DNA of 64,000 nucleotides, taken from NCBI RefSeq assembly GCF_001665535.1, contig NZ_LZSQ01000035.1, positions 59,604 to 123,603 on the forward strand, written 5' to 3'. The translations under genes and the position numbers were made by a program. Of the stretch, positions 7,787 to 19,575 are shown in pieces. The number at the start of each line of letters is the position of its first letter. Positions within the stretch are counted from its first letter, which is position 1. Origin of the DNA: Mycobacterium sp. 852002-51961_SCH5331710 (GTDB taxonomy: Bacteria; Actinomycetota; Actinomycetes; Mycobacteriales; Mycobacteriaceae). A model generated the notes under the pieces. The model saw only the letters and a program-made list of their open reading frames with translations. It had not been told where the DNA came from and did no database searches.

Positions 7787-10086
7787 GCGAAGCACTGCTG
7801 GCATCCGTGCGGGTGCTCGATCTCGGCGGCGCCGCATCCGACGGGGTGAGCCGGCTGTATGCCGATCTCGGCGCCGACGTGCTGAAGATCGAACCGCCCG
7901 GCGGGCATGCGGACCGGCGGGCGTTGCCGACCGTGGCCACGGCCAGCGTGCCGTTTCTGCTGAACAACGCGAACAAGCGGTGTGCGGTTCTCGACCCCGC
8001 CGCCCCCGAGGACCGCCAGGCACTGTGGGACCTGGCGAGCACCGCCGACATCGTCGTCGACGGCGGGAGACCCGGCGGCGCAGCCGAATTCGGAATGTCG
8101 TGCGCTTCGCTGGCGCAGCGGTTCGATCAGCTCGTCGTGCTGTCGGTCACCGACTTCGGCACCGACGGGCCCTACGCCTCGTGGCAGGCCACAGACCCGG
8201 TCTTGTACGCGCTGTCGACGGCGTTGTCACGTACCGGGCCGACGACCGGCACGCCGGTGCTACCGCCGACCGGCCTGGCGTCGGGGACCGCGACCGTTCA
8301 GGCGGCGTGGGCGGCACTGGCTGCGTACTATCGCCGGTTACGTACCGGCACAGGCGATTACATCGACTTCTCCCGGTTCGAGGCGGTGCTTCAATCGTTG
8401 GATCCGCCGTTCGGATCCGAAGGGCAGGCCGCCGTCGGGATCAAAAAGACCAGCGAGATCTGGCGCGGCAGGCCGCGTAACCAGAACATCTATCCGATCT
8501 TCGCGTGCAAGGACGGCCACGTCCGGATCTGCTTGCTGTCGCCGCGCCAGTGGCGGGCCATGCACGCCTGGCTCGGCGAGCCCGAGCAATTCGCCGATCC
8601 GAAGTTCGAGACGATCGCGGCCCGGTATGCGGCATCGCGTGAACTCAATGCGCTGATCGGTGATTTCGTCGCTGCGCAGACGATGGAAACGCTGGTCGCC
8701 GAGGGTCAGGTGCGGGGCGTCCCGATCGCGGCGGTGCTCACCCCCACAGAGGCGTTGGCCTCCGAGCACTTCCGTGCGGTTGGTGCGCTGACCACCGCGA
8801 AGCTCGCCCCCGGCGTGGAGGTCGTTACACCCGTGGGGCCGTTCGTCGTCGACGGGCAGCATCGCGGTCTGCTGCGCCCGGCGCCCGATGCCGGAGCCGA
8901 CGAGCCCGCTTGGGCGACAACGCCATCGGAGGCTCAGCGGCCTGCGACTACGGTGCAGCGGCCGTTCGAGGGCATGCGCATCCTCGATCTCGGCGTCATC
9001 GTCGCCGGGGGTGAACTCGGCAGGCTGTTCGCCGACCTCGGCGCCGAGGTGATCAAAATCGAGAGCGCCGCCTATCCCGACGGGCTGCGACAGGCTCCAC
9101 CCGGTCAGATGATGAGCAGATCCTGGGCGCTGACCCACCGCAACGAGAAGAGCCTGGGCCTCGATCTGCGGTCGGCCGCCGGTGCCGAGCTGTTCTGCCG
9201 CCTGGTCGCCGACGCCGACGCCGTCTTCGCCAACTTCAAGCCGGGAACGCTTGCGTCACTGGGGTTCTCCTATGACCGGCTGCGAGAACTCAACCCCAGC
9301 GTCGTGTTGGCCGAAAGCAGCGCATTCGGTGCGGGCGGTCCGTGGAGCGCGCGCATGGGATACGGGCCGCTGGTGCGCGCGACCACCGGCGTCACGTCGC
9401 TGTGGGCTTCCGCCGAAGGCGAGTTCTACGACGCGACGACGATCTTCCCGGACCACGTCTCGGCACGGCTCACCGCGATCGCCGCGCTGGCCGCACTCAT
9501 CCGGCGCGACCGCACCGATCGGCCCGCACACGTCCACGTCTCGCAGGCCGAGGCCGCGGTGAGCCAGCTCGCGGCGCGCTATGTCACCGAAGCGGCGCGC
9601 GAGGCGGGCCTGCCGATCGTCGACGACACCGCCGAACACCGCGTGTATCCCTGCGCCGGTGACGACGAGTGGTGCGTGATCTCGCTGCGCTCGGACGACG
9701 ACCGCGGGACATTGAACTCTCTCACCGGCGGCGTCGACACCGCGGAGTGGACTCGCGCCCGCGACAAGACGGAGGTGGCACGCGCACTCCAGGAAGCCGG
9801 TGTCGCGGCCGCCCCGATGAACCGCGTCGTCGACGTGCCCGCCGACCCGCAGGTGTGTTTTCGAAAGTTGTACTCCGACATGGAGCATCCGCTGTTCGAG
9901 GCGCCGATGCTCAGCGAGACGCGGCCTGCGCCGTACACGAACATCCCGCCCGCACGGCTGCTTCCCGCGCCGATGCCGGGGGAGCACACCCGAGAGATCT
10001 GTCAGCAGATCCTCGGCATCTCCGTTGAGGACACCGATCGGCTCATCGCCGACGGCACACTTTTCGCCTATCGAGAAAGGCAGTGA
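7783..10086 (+). CDS. Double-domain CaiB/BaiF (type III) CoA-transferase
   Basis: At 767 residues this is two type III CoA-transferase domains in tandem (about 1-365 and 395-767), like Rv1866 of M. tuberculosis. Both repeat the N-terminal pattern RVLDLGG..DLGADVLKIEPP and RILDLGV..DLGAEVIKIES. Domain 1 has the catalytic aspartate context (GDYIDFSRFEA); the matching place in domain 2 reads AHVHVSQAEA, with His where Asp is expected. Start ATG 7783 overlaps the LLM gene; the stop TGA shares its A with the thiolase ATG. Family III enzymes move CoA between organic acids; substrate not predictable. Confidence 0.9.
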   Translation: MSEALLASVRVLDLGGAASDGVSRLYADLGADVLKIEPPGGHADRRALPTVATASVPFLLNNANKRCAVLDPAAPEDRQALWDLASTADIVVDGGRPGGAAEFGMSCASLAQRFDQLVVLSVTDFGTDGPYASWQATDPVLYALSTALSRTGPTTGTPVLPPTGLASGTATVQAAWAALAAYYRRLRTGTGDYIDFSRFEAVLQSLDPPFGSEGQAAVGIKKTSEIWRGRPRNQNIYPIFACKDGHVRICLLSPRQWRAMHAWLGEPEQFADPKFETIAARYAASRELNALIGDFVAAQTMETLVAEGQVRGVPIAAVLTPTEALASEHFRAVGALTTAKLAPGVEVVTPVGPFVVDGQHRGLLRPAPDAGADEPAWATTPSEAQRPATTVQRPFEGMRILDLGVIVAGGELGRLFADLGAEVIKIESAAYPDGLRQAPPGQMMSRSWALTHRNEKSLGLDLRSAAGAELFCRLVADADAVFANFKPGTLASLGFSYDRLRELNPSVVLAESSAFGAGGPWSARMGYGPLVRATTGVTSLWASAEGEFYDATTIFPDHVSARLTAIAALAALIRRDRTDRPAHVHVSQAEAAVSQLAARYVTEAAREAGLPIVDDTAEHRVYPCAGDDEWCVISLRSDDDRGTLNSLTGGVDTAEWTRARDKTEVARALQEAGVAAAPMNRVVDVPADPQVCFRKLYSDMEHPLFEAPMLSETRPAPYTNIPPARLLPAPMPGEHTREICQQILGISVEDTDRLIADGTLFAYRERQ

Positions 10087-11555
10087 TGGAACCCAGAACG
10101 CCGGTGTTGGTCGGCTACGGACAGGTCAACCAGCGAGACGAGAACCCCGAGGTGTCGCCGATCGACCTGATGGTCGACGCGGCGCGCAACGCGGCGGACC
10201 CCAGGGTCCTCGAGGCGGTCGACTCGGTGCGAGTGGTCAACCTCCTGTCGTGGCGGTATCGCGATCCGGGTCTGCTTCTCGCGCAACGGTTGCACGCCGA
10301 CAACGCCTCCACCCGCTACACCGGGGTGGGCGGCAACACCCCGCAGTCGCTGGTCAATGAGGCGTGCCGGGACATCCAGAACGGCCGCGCCGAGGTGGTC
10401 CTGATCGCTGGCGGCGAAACCTGGCGCACACGAAGTCGGCTGCGCGCCAAGGGCATCAGGCCGGACTGGCCGCGCCAGGATGAGTCGGTGCCGATGGCCG
10501 AGGGCGCCGACGAGGGCGTGCCGATGGCCGGACCCGCCGAGATCAAGATCAACCTCGACCGGCCCGCGTTCGTCTACCCGATGTTCGAGCAGGCGCTGCG
10601 CATCGCCGCGGGGGAGTCCGACGAGGAGCACCGGCGCCGCATCGGCGAGCTGTGGGCTCAGTTCAGCGCGGTCGCCGCGACCAACCCGCACGCGTGGAAC
10701 CGCGACGCCGTGCCCGCCGACCAGATCTGGCAGCCCGGACCGAGCAACCGGATGATCAGCTGGCCGTACCCGAAGCTGATGAACTCCAACAACATGGTCG
10801 ACCAGGCGGCAGTCCTCGTGCTCACCTCCGCCGAGAAGGCGACGAATCTCCAGATCCCCAAGGACCGGTGGGTTTTCCCGTATTCGGGTACCGATTCGCA
10901 CGACACGTATGCGATCGGCGAGCGGGCGGAATTCCACACCTCGCCGGCCATCCGCATCGGGGGTCGACGTGCCCTGGAACTGGCCGGGATCAGCGTCGAC
11001 GACGTCGCGCTGGTCGACGTTTACTCCTGCTTCCCGTCGGCGGTCCAGGTGGCGGCCAACGAACTCGGCCTTCCGCTCGGTGACCCCGACAGGCCGCTCA
11101 CGGTGACCGGCGGGCTCACCTTCGCGGGCGGGCCGTGGAACAACTACGTCACCCATTCGATCGCGACCATGGCCGAACGGATGGTCGCCGCGCCCGGGCA
11201 GCTCGGGTTGATCACCGCCAACGGCGGCTACCTCACCAAGCACAGTTTCTGCGTCTACGGCACCGAACCGCCGCCGCACGAATTCCGTTGGGAGGATGTG
11301 CAATCCGAGGTCGATCGCGAGCCGACCCGGGAGGCGCTCGTCGACTGGTCGGGCGTGGGCACCGTCGAGACGTGGACGACACCGTTCGACCGGGAGGGTG
11401 CACCGGAGAAGGCGTTCCTCGCGGTGCGCACACCGGACGACGCGCGTGTTCTGGCGGTCATCCCTGACGCGGCGGGTGCGGCCGCGACGGTCGAGGAGGA
11501 CATCGCGGGCGCGAAGGTCCAGGTGAACCCGGACGGCACGGCCGCGTTGATATAG
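10086..11555 (+). CDS. Thiolase-superfamily acetyl-CoA acetyltransferase-like protein (Rv1867-like)
   Basis: A 489-residue thiolase-fold protein resembling Rv1867. Recognisable pieces are TPVLVGYGQVNQRDE, the region NTPQSLVNEACRDIQNGRAEVVLIAGG, DVYSCFPSAVQVAANELGLP, LTFAGGPWNNYVTHSIA and ANGGYLTKHSFCVYGTEPP. The usual nucleophilic Cys of biosynthetic thiolases is not evident in the N-terminal half, so it is closer to SCP2/lipid-transfer thiolases. ATG 10086 shares one base with the upstream stop, so it is coupled to the CoA-transferase; GTG 10083 is an alternative. Confidence 0.85.
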   Translation: MEPRTPVLVGYGQVNQRDENPEVSPIDLMVDAARNAADPRVLEAVDSVRVVNLLSWRYRDPGLLLAQRLHADNASTRYTGVGGNTPQSLVNEACRDIQNGRAEVVLIAGGETWRTRSRLRAKGIRPDWPRQDESVPMAEGADEGVPMAGPAEIKINLDRPAFVYPMFEQALRIAAGESDEEHRRRIGELWAQFSAVAATNPHAWNRDAVPADQIWQPGPSNRMISWPYPKLMNSNNMVDQAAVLVLTSAEKATNLQIPKDRWVFPYSGTDSHDTYAIGERAEFHTSPAIRIGGRRALELAGISVDDVALVDVYSCFPSAVQVAANELGLPLGDPDRPLTVTGGLTFAGGPWNNYVTHSIATMAERMVAAPGQLGLITANGGYLTKHSFCVYGTEPPPHEFRWEDVQSEVDREPTREALVDWSGVGTVETWTTPFDREGAPEKAFLAVRTPDDARVLAVIPDAAGAAATVEEDIAGAKVQVNPDGTAALI

Positions 11556-11578
11556 CCGGTACGGCCGCGTTGGTCTAG

Positions 11579-12166
11579 CTACGGCGCGTTGGCGGGCACT
11601 TCGGTGTAGCGGGGCTGGAATCCTTCCGGGGCGAAGGTGAATCCCCTGCCGGTCGCCTCGCTCATGCAGGAGACCCCCGCGTCCTGCACGTTGCAGCGGA
11701 ATCCCGCGACGGCCAGGATCCGGTTGAAGTCCAGCACCCTTGCGTCGCCGAGGACGAACTCCGGTCGCGTCAGCGCGACGAACCGGGGTTCGCCCTCGCG
11801 TTCGACGATGATCGCGTTGGGTGCGGCCTGCTCGCCGGCGGAATCGCGCACGGTGTCCGGTTCGCCGGTGATGTTCATGCTGGACAGCGGGGCGTTCGCC
11901 GACTGGCATCCGGCCTTCTCACGCGGGACGATGGCGCACGCCCACCGCCCGCTCGGCGTGGTGAAGTGGTACACGGCCGTCCCCTCCGGATGCGCGACGT
12001 AGTCGAACGCGTCGACCAGGTGGGCGCGGTTCGGCGGGGCAGGCGGTTCCGCGGTGGTGGAGGTCGGCGGTGACGCGACGAACGGCTCGTCGGTGGTGAC
12101 GATCCGTTCGGCCGAACATCCCGCGACGACGACCGCGGCGGCCGAGATCAGAGAAAGAACACGCAT
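11579..12166 (-). CDS. Putative lipoprotein of unknown function
   Basis: A 195-residue protein with a short lipoprotein signal: MRVLSLISAAAVVVAGCSAE, lipobox VAGC at residue 17. A Thr/Pro/Ala linker (residues 25-48) leads to a globular domain with Cys at RWACAIV, AGCQSAN, FRCNVQD and VSCMSEA, probably two disulfides. It is convergent with the thiolase-like gene (23 bp between stops). No known family is recognised; proteins of this layout are frequent in mycobacterial envelopes. Confidence 0.75.
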   Translation of the reverse strand: MRVLSLISAAAVVVAGCSAERIVTTDEPFVASPPTSTTAEPPAPPNRAHLVDAFDYVAHPEGTAVYHFTTPSGRWACAIVPREKAGCQSANAPLSSMNITGEPDTVRDSAGEQAAPNAIIVEREGEPRFVALTRPEFVLGDARVLDFNRILAVAGFRCNVQDAGVSCMSEATGRGFTFAPEGFQPRYTEVPANAP

Positions 12167-12221
12167 GTCGGCTCCTAAGCGTGCCGCAACCGGATTGCGC
12201 CCGCGGCGGCGGGGTCCGGGG

Positions 12222-12950
12222 TCAGCCGGCCAGCATCGCTTTCAGCGTCTGCGCGTTCCACACCGCGTGCCCACCCAGGTCGTTGTTGAAGTAGACCAGC
12301 ACGTGCCTGCCCTCGCGGTCCCAGGCTCGGATCCGGTCTGCCCAGCGGCGCAATTCGTCTTCGGGGTACGACCCCGCGTACATCGAGTCCTGGTCCGGGC
12401 CGTGCATCCTGATGTAGACCAGGTTGCTGGTGGCCCGCGGAACGCAGCGCAGGTGGGCGCCGCTCATCACCACATACGCCGTTCCGTGGCGCTCGAGCAG
12501 GTCGTACACTGCGGGGTCGTCCCACGACGGGTGCCGCAACTCCATGGCCACCGGGATCCGGTCCGGCATCAGCTTGAGGAAGTACTCCAGCCGGGCGTCG
12601 TCGCGCTCCAGCTCGGGATGCAGTTGCACGAGCAGCGCTTCGCTGCGGTCGCCCAAGAGATTCCAGCACCGCTCGAAGCGCTCGACCCACGGCTCCGGCT
12701 CCCGAAGCCGCCGGTAGTGCGTCAGCCCTCGCTGCGCCTTGACCGACATCGTGAACCCGTCGGGCAGCCGCTGCCGCCAGCCGGCGAACGCGCTGTCTTT
12801 CGGCCAGCGGTAGAAGCTGGCGTTGAGTTCCACGGTGTCGAACTCCTCGACGTAGCGGGCCAGCCGCTTGACCACCGGCGTCCCGGCGGCATACAGCACG
12901 TCCTTCCAATGGTCGTACGACCATCCGGACGTGCCGATCCGGATCGTCAC
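12222..12950 (-). CDS. DUF72 (YecE-type) TIM-barrel protein
   Basis: A 242-residue DUF72 protein. Typical pieces are IRIGTSGWSYDHWK at the N-terminus, FDTVELNASFYRWP, FTMSVKAQRGLTHYRRL, and the C-terminal YVYF-like segment NNDLGGHAVWNA. The fold is a TIM barrel related to metal-dependent xylose-isomerase-like enzymes; activity unknown. It starts 4 bp after the stop of the HhH-GPD gene, so tfoX-like, HhH-GPD and DUF72 form one transcription unit. Confidence 0.88.
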   Translation of the reverse strand: MTIRIGTSGWSYDHWKDVLYAAGTPVVKRLARYVEEFDTVELNASFYRWPKDSAFAGWRQRLPDGFTMSVKAQRGLTHYRRLREPEPWVERFERCWNLLGDRSEALLVQLHPELERDDARLEYFLKLMPDRIPVAMELRHPSWDDPAVYDLLERHGTAYVVMSGAHLRCVPRATSNLVYIRMHGPDQDSMYAGSYPEDELRRWADRIRAWDREGRHVLVYFNNDLGGHAVWNAQTLKAMLAG

Positions 12951-12954
12951 CGCG

Positions 12955-13602
12955 TCATCCCCCTGCGGCCACGCGGTCGCGCAGCTCGTCGTCGAGCGAC
13001 GCCTTGACCAACGCGGCGGCCAGCTTCGCGCATTTACGCGGCGCCAGCGCGGCGAGTTCGTCGCCGTCGGTGGGCAGTCCGAGTTCGCGCGCGGCGGTCG
13101 TGGCCCGCGAGTCGAAGTACGGCCGGACCCATGTCCAGGTGTCCTGTACCTCCCGCAGGAAGATGTCGGCGCCGGTGTCGCCGATTCCCTTGAATCGCTT
13201 CAGCGCTCGCGCCACCGCGGTCACATCACGGTCGTCGGCTCCCTCCAGCTTGCGGAGGTCCCCGCCGTACTCGTCGACGACGGACTGCGCGATGTCGGTG
13301 AGCCTGGTCGCCGAACTCTCGTCGTATCGCACGTAGTGGGCGCGGCCGAAGGCGCGGATCATGTCCGCGCGGTCGGCGTCGAGAACGGCCTTGGGGGTGC
13401 GCAGGCCCGCGCGGGACAACTCCCGCGCGGCTGCCCCGGCGATGGCGGCGTCGATCGGCTTGCTCGACAGCATGCACAGGGTGAGCAGTTCGAAGAGCGG
13501 CATCGGCTTGTCCGCCAACCGGATACCGGCGTCTTCTGCGTAGGTCGTGCCGGCCTCGTCGAGCAGGCGCTTGGCCAGCTTCTTACGTGCTGCGGCGTCC
13601 AC
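12955..13602 (-). CDS. HhH-GPD DNA-glycosylase-like protein without FeS cluster
   Basis: A 215-residue protein of the endonuclease III/HhH-GPD fold: LFELLTLCMLSSKPIDAAIA, helix-hairpin-helix FKGIGDTGADIFLRE, then QDTWTWVRPYFDSRA. The hairpin of lyase-type enzymes has Lys (GVGRKTA); here that position lacks Lys (GIGDTGA), and the four C-terminal FeS cysteines are absent. The Asp before the tryptophans may be the catalytic one. It could be a monofunctional glycosylase or a non-catalytic relative. It overlaps the upstream TfoX-like gene by 20 bp. Confidence 0.8.
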   Translation of the reverse strand: MDAAARKKLAKRLLDEAGTTYAEDAGIRLADKPMPLFELLTLCMLSSKPIDAAIAGAAARELSRAGLRTPKAVLDADRADMIRAFGRAHYVRYDESSATRLTDIAQSVVDEYGGDLRKLEGADDRDVTAVARALKRFKGIGDTGADIFLREVQDTWTWVRPYFDSRATTAARELGLPTDGDELAALAPRKCAKLAAALVKASLDDELRDRVAAGG

Positions 13603-13954
13603 GTCGGCTGGCGTACCCGCGCTCTTTCGGGGGCAAACTCTTCGCGAAATCGACCGAGCGCGTGACCCACGGCTGCAGTTGCCGCTTGGTGCTGACCCCG
13701 ACGCTCGACACCCGCAGCCATCCGCGCATCTCCCTGCCCGCCATCACCATCGGTGCGACGTGCTCACGCGCCAACAGCTTGGCGGTGTCGTCGGGCGGCA
13801 CCCGCACCATCAGACCGCCCTGACCGCTGGCGGCCACCGCCATGTCGCCGTTGACCAGGAACGCCAACCCGCCGAACATCGACTTCTCCTCGACTCCGCG
13901 CTCCCCGCTGAGCAGTTCGCGGATCCGGTGGGCGAGGTCCTCGTCGTACGCCAT
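13583..13954 (-). CDS. TfoX N-terminal domain protein
   Basis: A 123-residue protein matching the N-terminal domain of TfoX/Sxy: MAYDEDLAHRIRELLSG, VEEKSMFGGLAFLVNGDMAVA, GLMVRVPPDD. In Proteobacteria TfoX regulates competence; in actinobacteria single-domain versions have no proven role. The lysine/arginine-rich tail (PPKERGYASRRGRRST) overlaps the start of the HhH-GPD gene. It is the first gene of the tfoX-HhH-DUF72 unit; its presence beside a DNA-repair-like enzyme suggests a nucleic-acid role, which is inference. Confidence 0.85.
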   Translation of the reverse strand: MAYDEDLAHRIRELLSGERGVEEKSMFGGLAFLVNGDMAVAASGQGGLMVRVPPDDTAKLLAREHVAPMVMAGREMRGWLRVSSVGVSTKRQLQPWVTRSVDFAKSLPPKERGYASRRGRRST

Positions 13955-14010
13955 GCACCGACGGTAGCGGCAGCGGGCGACATATCACCGGCTAAAGCCG
14001 GCCCCGAACA

Positions 14011-14052
14011 CACTCAGGGTCGCGACCGGAAGCTCGGCCACGACCCTGAGTG
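14011..14052 (-). terminator. Stem-loop after lon
   Basis: CACTCAGGGTCG (14011-14022) pairs perfectly with CGACCCTGAGTG (14041-14052) over an 18-nt loop; the pairing continues imperfectly outward (AACA with TGTT across a 2-nt bulge). It lies 10 nt past the lon stop (14063) on the minus strand. There is no U tract, as usual for mycobacterial terminators. Confidence 0.55.
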
Positions 14053-14062
14053 CGTGTTGTGG

Positions 14063-16387
<2,325 letters not shown>

Positions 16388-16401
16388 CAATCCTCCAAAG
16401 T

Positions 16402-16420
16402 TTGAGTCTGTTGCGCTCAA
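16402..16420 (-). promoter_or_regulatory. HAIR element (HspR operator) upstream of lon
   Basis: On the lon strand the sequence is TTGAGCgcaacagACTCAA, against the HAIR consensus CTTGAGT-N7-ACTCAAG. It ends about 15 nt before the lon start codon. HspR represses dnaK, clpB and, in Streptomyces, lon through this element and is released on heat shock. Confidence 0.85.
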
Positions 16421-16517
16421 CCTTCGGAGGGCCTCGTTTGTTCCCGCTCGTCAGGTGTGACGTACGCCCTCGGCGAGTCACGACCATGACCTCTCCACTC
16501 GCGTGCCCGGCAACCGT

Positions 16518-16565
16518 CCCCGAACGGCAGGAAGCCTGCCGTTCGGGGGAAACGGCAGGCTTCCT
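16518..16565 (-). terminator. Nested alternative hairpins downstream of antigen 85 gene
   Basis: A perfect 14-bp stem with a 3-nt loop (16518-16531 with 16535-16548) overlaps a second perfect 15-bp stem (16529-16543 with 16551-16565). The two cannot form together. They lie 27 nt after the stop of the antigen 85 gene on the minus strand and probably end its transcript; a strong terminator here would also insulate lon. Confidence 0.75.
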
Positions 16566-16591
16566 GTTGTGGGTGGATCTAGGCGGTGCTG

Positions 16592-17719
<1,128 letters not shown>

Positions 17720-17768
17720 CTAACGATTACGACTCAGCGCGGACTCACGGACAGGCAGAAAGGGGCTG

Positions 17769-19046
17769 TCACCAGTGTTGTTGGAGTGACTCAGGAGGAT
17801 TTCGGTCCGTGCCCGACACGCGGGGCTGCAACCGGTGCAACTGAGTGACGTGGCCGGGGCCGAGCTCGCTCAGCGACGTCACCCCGAGTAGCCGCATTGT
17901 GCGCGCGACCTGCTGCGAGAGGATCTCGATGGCCCGGTCGACGCCGGCCCCGCCACCTGCCATCAGCCCGTAGAGGTAGGCGCGACCCACGAGCACGAAG
18001 CGCGCGCCCAGCGCGATCGCCGCGACGATGTCGGCGCCGGACATCACGCCGGTGTCCAGCAGAATCTCGGTGGTGTCGCCGAGTTCGGCGGCCACGGTGG
18101 GCAGCAGGTGAAACGGCACCGGCGCGCGGTCGAGTTGGCGGCCACCGTGATTGGACAGCACGATCCCGTCGACACCGAGTTCGGCGACGGCCCTGGCGTC
18201 CTCGAGTGTCTGAATTCCCTTCACCACCAACTTGTTCGGCCACTGCTTCTTGATCCAGGCCAGATCGTCGAAGTCGACCGTGGGGTCGAACATGGTGTCG
18301 AGGTACTCGGCGACGGTGCCGGGCCAGCGATCCAGGGAGGCGAACGACAGCGGTTCGGTGGTAAACAGGTCGAACCACCACCGCGGATGCGGGATTGCGT
18401 CGAGCACCGTGCGCAGCGTCAGCATCGGGGGGATGGACATCCCGTTGCGGGTGTCGCGGTGGCGTGCGCCTGCGACCGGCACGTCGACCGTCACCAGCAG
18501 TGTGTCGTAGCCCGCGGCGGCGGCGCGCTCGACCAGCGCCATCGACCGGTCCCGGTCCTTCCACATGTACAGCTGAAACCAGTTGCGGCCGTGCGGGTTA
18601 GCCGCTTTGACGTCTTCAATGGAGCTGGTACCCAGCGTCGAGAGCGAGAACGGAATGCCTGCCCGCGCGGCCGCGCGCGCTCCGGCGACCTCACCCGCGG
18701 TGTGCATGAGCCGGGTGAAGCCCGTCGGCGCGATGCCGAACGGCTGGGCGGCGTGGCCGCCGAGCACCATCGCGCCGGTGTCGACGCGCGAGACGTCACG
18801 CAGGATGGTCGGGTGGAACTCGATGTCACGGAACGCTTGTCGTGCACGTGCGAGTGACAGCTCATCCTCGGCAGCGCCGTCGGTGTAGTCGAACGCCGCC
18901 TTCGGGGTCCGGCGTTTGGCGATGCGGCGCAGGTCCTCGATCGTCAGCGCGGCCGCCAGACGGCGCCGCGTCGCGTTGAGTCGTGGCTTCTTGAACTGCA
19001 GCAGGGGGGCCAGTTCACGGGGGCGCGGAACACGGCGGCGCGTCAC
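17769..19046 (-). CDS. lldD2: L-lactate dehydrogenase (FMN, quinone-linked) LldD2
   Basis: FMN-dependent alpha-hydroxy-acid dehydrogenase, 425 residues, strongly like Rv1872c LldD2: [19 protein letters not shown] at the N-terminus, [46 protein letters not shown] (catalytic His) and [18 protein letters not shown]. It oxidises L-lactate to pyruvate at the membrane and is the main L-lactate enzyme in M. tuberculosis. GTG 19046 was chosen because GGAGG lies 8 nt upstream; ATG 19094 is a longer option. Conserved M. tuberculosis order: the next gene is the Rv1873 equivalent. Confidence 0.94.
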   Translation of the reverse strand: MTRRRVPRPRELAPLLQFKKPRLNATRRRLAAALTIEDLRRIAKRRTPKAAFDYTDGAAEDELSLARARQAFRDIEFHPTILRDVSRVDTGAMVLGGHAAQPFGIAPTGFTRLMHTAGEVAGARAAARAGIPFSLSTLGTSSIEDVKAANPHGRNWFQLYMWKDRDRSMALVERAAAAGYDTLLVTVDVPVAGARHRDTRNGMSIPPMLTLRTVLDAIPHPRWWFDLFTTEPLSFASLDRWPGTVAEYLDTMFDPTVDFDDLAWIKKQWPNKLVVKGIQTLEDARAVAELGVDGIVLSNHGGRQLDRAPVPFHLLPTVAAELGDTTEILLDTGVMSGADIVAAIALGARFVLVGRAYLYGLMAGGGAGVDRAIEILSQQVARTMRLLGVTSLSELGPGHVTQLHRLQPRVSGTDRNPPESLQQHW

Positions 19047-19122
19047 GATGGCGCCTCCGTCCGCCGGCCGCTGCACGTGGTCATTGAACCGCACAGGTTA
19101 GCTTGTCAGACTGGCCGGTGAC

Positions 19123-19575
19123 ATGGCTAAAGACAAATCGCCTTCCGACGACCCCTTCGACCTGCAGCGCTTCGTCGACGTCCAGGAACGCGTGTACGAC
19201 ACGGTGCTCGACGAACTGCGCGCCGGGCGCAAACGCAGTCACTGGATCTGGTTCGTCTTTCCCCAGTTGCGTGGGCTCGGCAGGAGCCCGACGGCGCAGC
19301 GGTACGGGATCGGTTCACTCGCCGAGGCTCGGGCTTATCTCGCCCACGACGTGCTGGGTCCGCGCCTGCACGAGTGCGCCGACCTGGTCGCTCGTAGTGA
19401 GCAATCGTCCTCCGACGTGTTGTTCGGGTCGCCGGACAACCTGAAGGTGCGGTCGTCGATGACGTTGTTCGGCAGGGCCGCCGACGACCCGGAAGTCTTC
19501 GACCGCGTGTTGGCGAAGTATTACGACGGCCAACCGGACCCGCTCACCGTCGAACTGCTCAGCGCGGAGCGATGA
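19123..19575 (+). CDS. DUF1810 protein (Rv1873-like)
   Basis: A 150-residue soluble protein of the DUF1810 family: DPFDLQRFVDVQERVYDTVL, SHWIWFVFPQLRGLG, AQRYGIGSLAEARAYLAHDV, GSPDNLKVRSSMTLFGRAA, FDRVLAKYYDGQPDPLT. Rv1873 has a known all-alpha structure but no proven activity. It is divergent from lldD2 as in M. tuberculosis, and overlaps the end of the convergent GH13 gene by 17 bp. Confidence 0.9.
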   Translation: MAKDKSPSDDPFDLQRFVDVQERVYDTVLDELRAGRKRSHWIWFVFPQLRGLGRSPTAQRYGIGSLAEARAYLAHDVLGPRLHECADLVARSEQSSSDVLFGSPDNLKVRSSMTLFGRAADDPEVFDRVLAKYYDGQPDPLTVELLSAER

